Positions 1-11,900 of a stretch of 64,000 bases of DNA are shown here, in pieces. The DNA is taken from contig BSYQ01000006.1 in NCBI GenBank assembly GCA_030272585.1, forward strand, positions 1,265,001 through 1,329,000. The letters are read 5' to 3'. How positions within the stretch are numbered: the first letter of the stretch is position 1; each line of letters starts with the position of its first letter. Under the pieces are notes generated by a model. The model searched no databases and had not been told where the DNA came from. It saw nothing but the letters and a program-made list of their open reading frames with translations. The position numbers and the translations under genes are program-made. This DNA is from Bryopsis sp. KO-2023 (Eukaryota; Chlorophyta; Ulvophyceae; Bryopsidales; Bryopsidaceae).

Positions 1-1657
1 GTTGGGTGCCTGGTTGGTTTCCTGGTTGGGTACCAGGTTGGGTGTTAAGAGCCGGGATTGGATAGAAGACAGACAGCGGAACTGTCGTCAGTGGTTGTGT
101 TAACATGGATGTCGTTGGTGGTAACACACTCGTTACAGGGGCACTGAGTATGGGTCTGGCTGTGCCAAGTTGACCCGATTGGCCGAATGGTGCGCCCATT
201 GCCATAGTTTGTGGCGGCGCAAGACTCCATGCAGTCCGTGTTCTTGGGGATGTGAATAATCCCCAGGAAGATGGAGAACCTCCACCCACGGAGTCTGCGA
301 CAGTTGTCGATGGGCTGCGACCACCCAATCCTCCTAACGTGGTTAGACCAGTAAAAGTACTCAGATCCGGAACAGGTGGTACCGGAAATGGGATACTGGT
401 AAGAGGAGTGGATGACACAAAAGGAACGCTTGTGGCTGCAGCTGTCGTGGCCGGCAAAGTGACCGTGCCAGTTCCTGCTCCCATCATACCCACTACAACT
501 GGGTCCTGAGCCGGGACTCGAACTTTCTCCCGTTTTTTCCACGCACTCAGTGTTTCTTTGAACTTAGAATCAACATACTTGGATAGGTTACTTTCCAAAG
601 TCTGCTGTTTCTCTGTCGCGTCTGATAGAAATTTCTCCATCAGTTGCATCGACCTGTGTCCTCCTGCAGTGTCATCAGAACTCACACTGCCTCGTTCCGC
701 TCTTCTTTGTTTGCGTTGTTCTTCGGCTTGGTGTAAGTCCCGCAACACTTTTAGGCTCTGGCTTACCAGGCCTGAGAGTGTGTCTAGCTGGCCTTGGTGG
801 TCGACTTGCTCGCACCGAGACTCATCAGTAGCCCGAGCTAGGTTATCCAGCGTTGTCTGCTGTAGGCGCATACCTTCAGCAACCTTTGTCAGAGAGGCTT
901 GCAGAGACATAATTTGTTTCTCCCTGAGCGCATTGTTTTGATCAACAGCTTCAGCTTGGGTACGGGCTGATTCCTGCATTCGATCGAGTCGCTCTTGCAG
1001 AATAGCCTCGTTGTCGAATTTACCCAACAGATTTCTGTCGATCCGCTCTGTGGACCTTATATTCTGTTCCAGCAATTTGTGCTGGTGGTCTAACAATTTC
1101 TGTTGTCTTTCTATAGACTCAGTATTGTGTTTGACCAGCTTCTGGGCCTCCTTCCTGACATAGAGCACGAACTGCTCATATTCCTCTTTTAGGTCGCCTT
1201 TTAAGGTCGACTCTGCACGCTGAACCTGCTCGTGAACTTGTCCTTCCAGGTTTTGTGCGACCTCTTGCACATTCGAGGAGACAGCAGCATACACATGCTC
1301 AGCTGTGTCCCTAAGTTGTCCCTCGTCCACACCATGAACGTGCACCTCTTGCTGATGGACGTTTATGTGCTGGTGTTCATGGTGAAGGATGTTGGTGACC
1401 TCTATTGTCGGGACGTCCTCCATATCCTCATCATACTCCTCGTCCCCGGACTCTTCCGACTCTTGTTCGTCGTCTAAGTCTGCGTCCGGTTCCTCAACCT
1501 GGTCGGGTACATGTCTGTCCCACTGCAAATCATGTATTTGCTGCGCTGGTGGGTGCACCACATCTGGATAGACCACGGGAATAAGTTGGTTATCCTCCAC
1601 CACTTCCTCCTCAGGAGGTGGAATAGGTGGTAGTTGTGGCGGCGTCTGGCCGGACAT
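1..1657 (-). CDS. Coiled-coil, Pro/Ser/Gly-rich protein of a duplicated unit; 3' end beyond the window
   Basis: I do not recognise the family. The frame opens with ATG at 1657 and stays open to base 1, so at least 552 codons are present and the C-terminus lies off the left edge. In order it shows a Pro-rich start (PPQLPPIPPPEEE), an acidic stretch rich in Asp/Glu, a long Gln/Glu/Leu-rich segment likely to form a coiled coil (about residues 110-330), and a Ser/Thr/Pro/Gly-rich region. At the edge is a QPGT/QPGN tetrapeptide repeat. The first ~325 codons and ~0.8 kb of upstream DNA are repeated at 2484-4285. Composition and its place beside LINE debris suggest a transposon-associated or structural protein; that is inference. 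The frame is free of stops over its whole visible length. Confidence 0.55.
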   Translation of the reverse strand, partial: MSGQTPPQLPPIPPPEEEVVEDNQLIPVVYPDVVHPPAQQIHDLQWDRHVPDQVEEPDADLDDEQESEESGDEEYDEDMEDVPTIEVTNILHHEHQHINVHQQEVHVHGVDEGQLRDTAEHVYAAVSSNVQEVAQNLEGQVHEQVQRAESTLKGDLKEEYEQFVLYVRKEAQKLVKHNTESIERQQKLLDHQHKLLEQNIRSTERIDRNLLGKFDNEAILQERLDRMQESARTQAEAVDQNNALREKQIMSLQASLTKVAEGMRLQQTTLDNLARATDESRCEQVDHQGQLDTLSGLVSQSLKVLRDLHQAEEQRKQRRAERGSVSSDDTAGGHRSMQLMEKFLSDATEKQQTLESNLSKYVDSKFKETLSAWKKREKVRVPAQDPVVVGMMGAGTGTVTLPATTAAATSVPFVSSTPLTSIPFPVPPVPDLSTFTGLTTLGGLGGRSPSTTVADSVGGGSPSSWGLFTSPRTRTAWSLAPPQTMAMGAPFGQSGQLGTARPILSAPVTSVLPPTTSMLTQPLTTVPLSVFYPIPALNTQPGTQPGNQPGTQ

Positions 1658-2346
1658 GTTATTTGAGTGAAATCCGCCGGGAATTGTGATAGCGAACAGG
1701 AAAGTTCTCGGTTTTTCCGTAGAACTGTTTCCGACTTTTCCGCGGGAAAAGATGGAATCTTTCTGGTGTCAGACAGTGTTTGGGTGTAAGCTACTATCCG
1801 TCGTGAGATTTTCCAGCGATATTTAGTAATTCCGCCTGGAATCAGACGGTGCGGTACGTTTCTCCGGGAAAGAGTGACTGTTAGTAATCGGATGGGGCGG
1901 TGGACGGTCTGGTTTCTGTCAGGTCGTCAGAACCAGAGTCGTCTCGCTCTCGTTTCCGAACTTTCCGGGATAAAGTCGCACGTTCGTGTTCGAACGTCTG
2001 CTCACGCGGTCGCCTGCCCGAACGACTGTTGTTCCTGCGCTTTTCCGACGTTTTTCTCTCGACTTCTACAGATCTCTAGATCTGAGAGTCAGTTCACTAG
2101 TGGACTCCGATTGTTTCGCGACTTCGCCTGGACGTTGTAAGCGATAACGCGAGAGTATCGCTCACTCTCGAAAGGTATCTTCGCCCTCTCACGCCCCTTG
2201 GAACGAACGAGTTCCAGATCTGGGGGATTTAGTAATCCCTAGGGTCAGATCTTTGGGGGGGTTGCGCGAGTTCGCCTGTGGAGTGCGCCTGGCCTCGTCC
2301 AGCTCCGAAACCAAATGATAGGGGCTCCCAGGCCCTCGAGACACAA

Positions 2347-2349
2347 ACA

Positions 2350-2382
<33 letters not shown>
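2347..2382. repeat. (CA)n(GA)n compound microsatellite
   Basis: A run of CA dinucleotides passes directly into GA dinucleotides. The same tract occurs at 4149-4184 in the second duplication unit. Confidence 0.9.
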
Positions 2383-2450
2383 TCACTGGGAAGATTAATT
2401 TTTACAGGAGGGCCCCCTGCCCTATAAACCCTGTCGTACATCCCATTGTA

Positions 2451-3458
2451 CTACACAATAACCCAAAACCCGAGTTCTACTATCACACTGCCTCGTTCCG
2501 CTCTTCTTTGTTTGCGTTGTTCTTCGGCTTGGTGTAAGTCCCGCAACACTTTTAGGCTCTGGCTTACCAAGCCTGAGAGTGTGTCTAGCTGGCCTTGGTG
2601 GTCGACTTGCTCGCACCGAGACTCATCAGTAGCCCGAGCTAGGTTATCCAGCGTTGTCTGCTGTAGGCGCATACCTTCAGCAACCTTTGTCAGAGAGGCT
2701 TGCAGAGACATAATTTGTTTCTCCCTGAGCGCATTGTTTTGATCAACAGCTTCAGCTTGGGTACGGGCTGATTCCTGCATCCGATCGAGTCGCTCTTGCA
2801 GAATAGCCTCGTTATCGAATTTACCCAACAGATTTCTGTCGATCCGCTCTGTGGACCTTATATTCTGTTCCAGCAATTTGTGCTGGTGGTCTAACAATTT
2901 CTGTTGTCTTTCTATAGACTCAGTATTGTGTTTGACCAGCTTCTGGGCCTCTTTCCTGACATAGAGCACGAACTGCTCATATTCCTCTTTCAGGTCGCCT
3001 TTTAAGGTCGACTCTGCACGCTGAACCTGCTCGTGAACTTGTCCTTCCAGGTTTTGTGCGACCTCTTGCACATTCGAGGAGACAGCGGCATACACATGCT
3101 CAGCTGTGTCCCTAAGTTGTCCCTCGTCCACACCATGAACGTGCACCTCTTGCTGGTGGACGTTTATGTGCTGGTGTTCATGGTGTAGGATGTTGGTGAC
3201 CTCTATTGTCGGGACGTCCTCCATATCCTCATCATACTCCTCGTCCCCGGACTCTTCCGACTCTTGTTCGTCGTCTAAGTCTGCGTCCGGTTCCTCAACC
3301 TGGTCGGGTACATGTCTGTCCCACTGCAAATCATGTATTTGCTGCGCTGGTGGGTGCACCACATCTGGATAGACCACGGGAATAAGTTGGTTATCCTCCA
3401 CCACTTCCTCCTCAGGAGGTGGAATAGGTGGTAGTTGTGGCGGCGTCTGGCCGGACAT
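2451..3458 (-). pseudogene. Truncated second copy of the coiled-coil protein gene
   Basis: A 335-codon frame starting with ATG at 3458 repeats the first ~325 codons of the frame that starts at 1657, almost base for base (offset 1801 bp; the differences I checked are mostly silent). At about 2484 the sequence leaves the duplicated unit, so the copy reads a few unrelated residues and stops at 2451. It lacks the Ser/Thr/Pro/Gly-rich and repeat-bearing C-terminal part of the first copy. It keeps its own full upstream segment (3459-4285), so it could still be transcribed as a short coiled-coil protein. Confidence 0.6.
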
Positions 3459-4148
3459 GTTATTAGAGTGAAAGCCGCCGGGAATGGTGATAGCGAACAG
3501 GAAAGTTCTCGGTTTTTCCGTAGAACTGTTTCCGACTTTTCCGCGGGAAAAGATGGAATCTTTCTGGTGTCAGACAGTGTTTGGGTGTAAGCTACTATCC
3601 GTCGTGAGATTTTCCAGCGATATTTAGTAATTCCGCCAGGAATCAGACGGTGCGGTACTTTTCTCCGGAAAAGAATGACTGTTAGTAATCGGATGGGGCG
3701 GTGGACGGTCTGGTTTCTGTCAGGTCGTCAGAACCAGAGTCGTCTCGCTCTCGTTTCCGAACTTTCCGGGATAAAGTCGCACGTTCGTGTTCGAACGTCT
3801 GCTCACGCGGTCGCCTGCCCGAACGACTGTTGTTCCTGCGCTTTTCCGACGTTTTTCTCTCGACTTCTACAGATCTATAGATCTGAGAGTCAGTTCACTA
3901 GTGGACTCCGATTGTTTCGCGACTTCGCCTGGACGTTGTAAGCGACAACGCGAGAGTATCGCTCACTCTCGAAAGGTATCTTCGCCCTCTCACGCCCCTT
4001 GGAACGAACGAGTTCCAGATCTGGGGAATTTAGTAATCCCTAGGGTCAGATCTTTGGGGGGGTTCGCGCGAGTTCGCCTGTGGAGTGCGCCTGGCCTCGT
4101 CCAGCTCCGAAACCAAATGATAAGGGGGTCTAGGACCCCGAGACACAA

Positions 4149-4151
4149 GCA

Positions 4152-4184
<33 letters not shown>
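4149..4184. repeat. (CA)n(GA)n compound microsatellite, second copy
   Basis: Counterpart of the tract at 2347-2382 inside the second 1.8 kb unit; repeat counts appear to differ slightly between the copies. Confidence 0.9.
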
Positions 4185-4186
<2 letters not shown>

Positions 4187-4286
4187 TCACTGGGAAGATT
4201 AATTTTTACAGGAGGGCCCCCTGCCCTATAAACCCTGTCGTACTCCCAATTGTACTACAACATCACCCTAAACCCGAGTTCAACTA

Positions 4287-5039
4287 TCAATTATATAACG
4301 GGCAAATAAAAATAAAATGTGATTCATCTTCAATCCAAGGTGAACCACAATAAGGACAATATCTTCGTTGTCTGTCCACATTTTCATATCGACCAGTTTC
4401 TATTGCCAAAACAGAACATCCCAATCTAAACCTCATATATAAAGAGCGAAGACTTCGATCTCCAATTGACTCTAAACGTTTTAAACCATCTCGCCCACAA
4501 TAAAAAGAATTTAAATAGGACTCAACTTTAGGATATCGACCAGCCGAATCAAACGTTTGAGAAACCCAATAAACCTTGTACGCTCTTTGCCAAGCCTGAA
4601 TGTCAATAGAACCATCCTCTAATAATAAAGGAGATGATGAACTGGAAGTGAAAGAATCTAACAATTGCCTCATTTTTTGAAACCACATAACCGTCCCAGA
4701 ATCTTTGCCTTTAGCAAACAATCGAGCTGCCATATTTTGTACCGAAGGATTGACCAAATGATTCCAAAAACGAAAAGCTTGTCGAATAAAATAAAAATGA
4801 AGAGGTTTCACTTTGAGGTCCAACAAAATTAAGGAATTAGGAGTCGACGGAGAAAGACCCAATAACCATCGAAGAAACGTGGTTTGAATGCGATCTAATT
4901 CCCTTTTTATGTTATTAGAAGCAAAAACAAACCAAAGTTCACAACCATAACAAAGACGACCTTGCACCAATTGACGAAATAAACCAACAGCCACACGTGG
5001 GGAAAAAACTTGAGTCTTATTTAATAAAATCCATCTCAA
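4287..5039 (-). pseudogene. Non-LTR retrotransposon (LINE) ORF2, C-terminal fragment
   Basis: A 250-codon open frame matches the region after the reverse-transcriptase domain of LINE polyproteins. It has the YGCELW motif, a run of long hydrophobic helices, an RFRLG motif, and a terminal CCHC-type zinc knuckle readable as CPYC, ESHF and ICPLYN. The catalytic RT and endonuclease parts are absent upstream (5040-5200 shows no continuation I can recognise). The frame stops at 4287, exactly where the 1.8 kb duplication ends, so this is a 5'-truncated and 3'-joined remnant, not an active element. Confidence 0.75.
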
Positions 5040-5901
5040 CTAACCAATGAATAACCAGGGACATTGTTCCAATCACGATCACACATTCGAGCCGATGGAC
5101 ACACTTGTACCCAAGGCAGACGGTTCTGAGGTGCAATTTTTGTATGGTGCCACTTTGATCCCACTTTTTAAATTCTGCGGGTGCCACGATTAGCTTAATC
5201 TCCGTAATAGTGGCAAATGCCACTTTTCAACATGCCTGCGCGTATTCCCTCCGTTCACTCAACCCGCAAACGGATTCGCGAATGTGCACGTGCGCATACC
5301 GAGTGGGATTTGCGGACATGGGGCTATCTATTGGTTTCCGGACACGGGCAATTGTACATCGTGGCGGCTTGTCTCTCCGCTGTACAAATGAAGCAACAGC
5401 AGTCTGACCAGCTGGTTTCCGACTGAGCATTTGCCCCGTTCTATCGATGTACCCCCATGTTTCCAAATCCCATGTCCGAAACTCCCCTGTCTCCCGCGAA
5501 CGCTAAAGTCCGACATACACGCACACAGACACAGACGTGGCACGCGTTACAGTCCGATTGGCGGCGCGCCGGTCTAACTCAGTCGCTTGGCACGCGCCAG
5601 TCTACCTCGCGGTCGCGGCGAACGCGCCGTTACCCCGCTCGCGGCGCGCCGGTCGCGCTAACCCTGCACCCCAGACACCAAACCTTAACCCCCAATTCCT
5701 CGATCCAGGGCATGACAGATGATTTCAGTCTGTCATGCGCGCATGTCAGCACCACGTCGATCGTGGAGTCGATAGCAAGGGGGGTTGTGCTTCCGACAAA
5801 GGCCAGGCCACCGGACAATTCGCCAGAGCCAAATTCTCAGGTTCCGACAGGGCACTTGGTGTCTGCGAACCTCGACGCTGCGGTTTTTCCGAGTCGCTCG
5901 G
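5040..5901. other. Upstream region of gene 1, with a GC-rich core
   Basis: No gene seen. Bases about 5530-5690 are strikingly GC- and CpG-rich compared with the surroundings, with GGCGCGCCGGTC occurring twice (near 5562 and 5642). The segment lies 200-370 bp upstream of the start codon of gene 1 and is a reasonable promoter or CpG-island candidate. Overlapping open frames here look like by-products of the GC content. Confidence 0.35.
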
Positions 5902-8900
5902 ATGTGGAAGAGATTTGTGTTGGTTGTGCTGCTGGCCGCCGCTTACATCACCGCCACTGGAGCCAAGCCAAACTCTGGTGACTAGAATTTGCTGCTCTGT
6001 TCGTGCGCGTGGGGACAGGGAAAGGCTCGTTTGGAGTTTCTGTAAACAAGGCTCAAACTGGAATCAGAGAGAAGTATGTAGATTGAACGCCCAGCGGCCG
6101 CTGTTCCGATTCAGACGAGGCAGCTCCACGATGCAAGGATATACTGAGGCTGTTGAGTTCCACGGATTCAATTCTTCTGGATGATGATACACTTGAGAAT
6201 ATCAAAGGGGGCGTTCAGCGCGTGTTGGACTGCCTGCCTGAACGCGGATCCATCCGATTTGATCTTCCAAGATTGAAGCTTGAAGAGACCCTTGAAATTA
6301 AGCAACCAGTTTCGCTGGAAGGATTGCAAACCTTCTTCCCCTGTGTAGATGACACCACCCCAGTCATTGACATCAGGTCAGGCAATGATTGCAATGCAGA
6401 ATTTCCAAGGCAGTGCACAATTTTGCGAATCTGCATCAGGAATTGTTCCGATTCTGAACATTCGATGGTTTTTTAAAGTCGGCAGATTCAGAATTGGAGT
6501 ACTCCTAGTATGACTAGTCATGATGGCTGCGATGCTTTTAGATCTTATTATTATATAGTTGTTGAATTCACAGTCAAAACAGTCGATCATATTCTGACGT
6601 TCAATGCTGTTCCTGACAGGTCTAAGGATGTGTTGCTTGCTGGGTTCTCCTTTGCTGGGTGCAATCGCAACAGCACATCAGGACTGATTCATGTGAAAAA
6701 ATCTGACAATGTGACTTTGAGGGATTTGATTTTCGAAAACAATGCAAACATCATTGGACCTTCGTGCGTTTCGGCAATTAATTCTAATCTTCAAATGCAA
6801 AACATCACAGCAAAGAACAACGAGGGGGTGCATGGGGGAGCCATGTCTTTTGTGAGGAGGTCGGCGGTTGGTATTGTGAACTCTTCTTTTGAAAGCAACC
6901 ATGCTACTGAGCAAGGTGGGGCTATCTACATGCACAACTCGAATTTGAACTTGTCAGATTCTCGGTTCACTGGAAACATGGCATTTGATGATGGAGGAGC
7001 AATCTTTGCTTTGGTAAGCCAGTCGTGGATAATAGCAAGTTACTATTAGTAACCCACCAGTTCTTTGAACACCATTTTCTTCTTGCACACGTTCGTTTCT
7101 TTTTGGAGGAGTGCACTGACATCGTAAAGTGGGATTTCATGTCAGGGTGAGAAGGAGTCTGAAGTGAACATAAGGAATGCGGAGTTTGGTGGGAATCGGG
7201 TTTATGGCGAGTATAAAAACGATTCCAATTGGAGAGCAGGAGGGGCGATAGCCTTCCTTGGACCAAAACTGGATGTGAAAATTGTAGGAGCGACATTTGA
7301 GAACAATTCGGCCATTAATACTGGAGGCGCCATTGAGATGAACGACGGAACAAGGCTTTTAATTGAGGAGAGTGCTTTCACCGAAAACAGTTGTTTTCAG
7401 GGTGGAGCCATCTTCATCCATGTAAGAGAGATTTTTGGAGTGTTCATTGTTAGGCGTCATTTCCATTGAATCCTACACGTGTGAAAATCTGATTTGCAAT
7501 ATTTTGTTTGGTGTGTTATGTTTTCAGAGCTCTCTCCCCAACGTGACCAGCCTGGAACTGATTAGATGCAATTTTACGAGGAATTATGCAGAGGGCAATT
7601 TTGAAGGTTTCGAGCCAGCGGGAGGTGCACTCTATATTTTTTCCAACGGAACGAAGACCATGCTGGACACATGCAATTTTATTGAAAATGAAGCTGAAGT
7701 TTTTGGAGGGGCTATATGTGTTGGTCGATCGGAAAGAATTGACATTTTGGCATCTAAATTTTTGCGCAATGGTGCGGGTCACTTCACCCAGTTGGGAAAA
7801 ACGAAGGTGGGGATTGCAGGGAAACAAACTATAAATGAAATAAAATTCAAAAAAGTGATTCATTGATGAGCATAGTCGTTTCATTGACCAAATCTGTGAC
7901 TTTTGGCAAGCACCCAAGTAGTCATTTGATGGTCATACCCCTTGTTGGGAAATTACAGAATCAAAAGGAGTCGTTATACAACACCCCTCCAAGTCATTCC
8001 ACTCTGTTTTTTGTTTTTTTTGTTTTTTTGTTTTTGATGAATTCTGAAGGCCACGTGCTCCATGCAGGGTGACTCTATGCATTCCAAAAATGCAAGAGGA
8101 GGGGCAGCACATTTTCGGGAGGTGGCAGCTGCATCAATTGTGAATTCTAGCTTTACCAAAAACCATGCCCAACGTGGAGGGGGGCTTCTTGTGGATGTGA
8201 GTGACTCGATCAAATTTTCAGGGTGACCATATTTTTTTTTTGATAGAATTACATACCCTGTTGATTCGACAGAAAAAAAAAAAAACAACCCATCAGTGAA
8301 ACCTGATCAACTAAAATTATGAGCTTTAAATGGTGATTAATACAGTTGTACACCTAGCTCAAGAATATTTGCAAAAAGCAAAGGAGAGAAAATCAGGAAT
8401 TCCAACTGTGAGGCTGGCATGAGCCTCTTGTTTATTGTATCAATTATTTTGGCCAGCCTTGGAAAAAAAAGAAAAGGAAATCATCCATGAAGAATTGAAG
8501 CACTTATGTGTGAATCATTCTACTGGCCAATAGTAGGGAACTTGTTTGATTTTTTTTTCTTTTTTTTTGGGGGGGGGGCAACGGGTGTCAGAAAGAAGAA
8601 CTGTACTGTATCACAGGAAAGGTGTACATGCATATATTAACACTGTCCTTTTTTTGTTCTTCGGCTGGAAGAGTGGCAACCTGGAGAAGGCAACACTAGA
8701 CATTAGCGGATCAACATTTGAAGGAAACAATGCCACTGGTGATTTGACTGACTCCACCGGAGGAGCGCTGGCAATGTCTGGGAGAAAACTGAGGTGTTCC
8801 ATTGAAAACTCGAGTTTCCACAAGAACACAGCTGATTTCTTGGGAGGCGGAGTTCTTGGCAACAATATAGGTTATTTGAGTCTTTCATTTTCTTTTTTTG

Positions 8901-11900
8901 AGAGAAATATTTGTCGCGTTGATCGGGCCCAACGCCAATCTAGGCTTTCCTCTGAGGTGAGCTTTTTTGGTTGGGGGATGATTATGAACACAACCAATGT
9001 GCACAATTTTGCTGGGAAATTGTTTTTAATTGCTTTCAGATGGAAAAGAGCAACTGGTACATTCCTACCTCAACGCAACCTGACATTCTTCCTACCTTAT
9101 TTTAACTGCACGTTTTGATTCAAAGGCTATGACATGACCTTTGTCATGTTACCTTTCGATATTTAAGAAGTCTTCATTTTCTATTTTTTTTTTTTTTTTT
9201 TTTTTTTTTGGGGGGGGGGTCATATTTGGTGATAATATCATGTGTATTTATCATTCAATGCAGGGTTCTGCTGCGGAAACAGAGGATACAGATATCATTA
9301 CGAGAGGAGGGGGAGTGTCCTTCATCAGGGTTCCTCAAGTCAATTTTTTTGAAGTCAAATTCATCAAAAACCTTGCCAACAGAGGTGGTGGGCTTCTTCT
9401 GGATGTAAGCAGATGATTGCCTTGCGTTTGATAAAATGCATGTGTCAGACTCATGAAACATCTTAACAACACTTGTTGAAATCTTAACACTTCAAATTTT
9501 TCCACAATTTCGAATGATGGAGTTAGTTCAAATTCACATTTTTGTTAGACATTCCTCCCCTTGGTCAATTTCTGGCATTTCATAGCTTTTTCATTCTTTT
9601 CACATCTGGATTTATTTTCAGACCATGCTTGCACATACTCCAGAAACCCAAACTTTTGTTTTGCTTGCACAATAATGGATTGACTTTTTACAAAACTGAC
9701 ATGATTTCTTTCTTTGATTGGAAGAGTGGGGACCTTGAGAAAGCGACCCTGAACATCACGAGATCATCATTTAAAGGAAATGCTGCTATTGGAAGCTTGA
9801 CCCATTCGGATGGAGGGGGATTGGCTCTGTTTGGAGAAAAATTGAATTGTTCCATAGAACAAACAATTTTCAAAGAGAATCAGGCTGTTTTGAGAGGAGG
9901 TGCTTTTTTTGGTTTGAGGATTTCTTTGTTGAAGTTATCCGGCTCCTCTTTTTTGGAAAATGTCTGTGGGGTGGATGTGTCCAATCGTAATCTGAACAAC
10001 CCCCCTGAGGTAAGCCAGATCATGGCCAATAATCGCATGTCATTTTTCTCCAAAGGACAGTAGGATCTCTCGTGAATGATTCTCGTGAATGATTGTACGA
10101 ATTTCAATGTTTGTTTTTGAATTTTCCAGAAAGAATTGAGGCCTGAAAGGAGGAGGTGGTGTGTGTTTTTTGGGGATATACATAAAAAAATATATATATA
10201 TATATATACTTTTTTTATTATTTTTTTTTTTTTGGGGGGGGGAGTGTTATTATTTGGTGATGACGTCGTGTATATTTTTGATTCAAAGCATGGTTTTCTG
10301 CGGAAACACAGGATCCAGATATCCTTCCAACAGGCGGGGGAGTGTATGTTTACAAGGTCCCCCAAGTCATTTTTTTTGAGGTCAGATTTATCAAAAACCT
10401 TGCCAATAGAGGTGGTGGGATACTTCTGGAGGTGAGCAGATCATCGTCTTGCTTTTTATGGAACATAATGCGTCAGATTCATGAAACATTTTAACAACAG
10501 TTGATGTTTTTTTTCCATGATGTTGACTGATGGAATCGTTCAAATTCACGTTTTTGTTTGATGTTTCCTTCTCTTGGTCAATTTCTGGCATTTCATAGCT
10601 TTTTCATTCTTTTCACATCTGGATTTATTTTCAGACCATGCTTGCACATACTCCAAAAATTCAACATTTCGTTTCGCTTGCACAATAATGGATTGACTAC
10701 TGAAAAACTGATACAATTTCTTTCTTTGGTTGGAAGAGTGCGGACCTTGAGAAAGCGACCCTGAACATCACAGGGTCATTCTTTGAAGGAAACATTGCTG
10801 CTGGCAATTTGACACTCTCTGATGGAGGTGCAATGGCTCTGTTTGGGAAGCAGCTGAAGTGTTCAGTAGAGCAAACAGTTTTCAAAGAAAACCAGGCTGG
10901 TGTGAACGGGGGTGCTTTTTCCGGTTTTGGAATTGCTGCTGCATCAATTGTGAAATCTAGCTTCACCAAAAACCATGCCCAACGCGGAGGGGCGCTAAGT
11001 CTGCGGGTAAGAGATCGATCCACAATTTTTTCTTTCCATAATTCATGAAAGACATAGCTTAACAATGTTATGAACTGTTTTTTCTTCTCATGCTTGGAAG
11101 TGTGGCTCCAATCCAATGTCCCTTGATTCGGTGCGTGCTGTATTTTCTCCTCCTTCTCTCAAACTTCAATTTCCAAGAATGGCGATTTGGGGCAAATTGA
11201 TGTGGAGATCATTTCATCGACATTCGTGGAAAATCATGCGCATGGGCATCCTGTGATCTCAAATGGCGGTGCAGTGGCTGTGATGGGAAATGGAACAGCC
11301 TGCCATCTTGAAAACACCCTTTTTGAAAGCAACTCATGCGAAGGATTCGGTGGGGGCGTTTACTTGCAGGTGAGAACAGCCGGAACGACAACTGCACTGT
11401 GAAATCGAAGGCCACTTGTCCTTGCGCTGGGATGAGTATAGCTCGGTTGTTGGTGCTAAGTGATGTTAAGTTTTGGCCTTCATATCCAACTATCAAATAT
11501 TGGCTTTTGCCCACCTTTTCAGCATCAATGGTTTTGTTCATACGACAGCCGGAGCCGAGGCAATAGAGGTGGTTTCAAACAATCGATGCAGAATGTCAAA
11601 TCCGCAAGAATTTCAGGTTACAAAGAATGATTTTGTTGACAAAAATGTTCATCAAGCCCAAACCTGAAGAATATCCCAAACCATGTTTTGCATTTTCTCA
11701 TGGGAAGCTTTGATCTGTAGGATTCCACTATGAATGCCACTCATGCAAATTTCACAAACAACACTGCCCACGGAAGGGAGCTCCAGCTTCCTTTGGATTT
11801 GAGGAGAGAGAGTCTGGCTCAAGAAGTGGGGGGCGGTGGAGCAATATTTTTGAACAGTTCAGATGCCTTCATTGTTCATTCGATTTTCACAAACAACACC

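Larger units (their letters stand above)
682..4285. repeat. Head-to-tail 1.8 kb tandem duplication
   Basis: Bases 682-2483 and 2484-4285 are near-identical direct repeats, period 1801 bp. Each unit holds the 5' third of the coiled-coil frame, its upstream region, a short AGATCT-type palindrome (near 2071 and 3872) and a CA/GA microsatellite. The left unit continues into the full-length gene; the right unit ends against LINE sequence at about 4285. This is the footprint of an unequal or template-switch duplication rather than two insertions. Confidence 0.85.

Noticed and set aside
5457..5981. 174-codon frame overlapping the start of gene 1
   Set aside because: It lies in the GC-rich upstream block and crosses the gene 1 first exon and intron in another frame.
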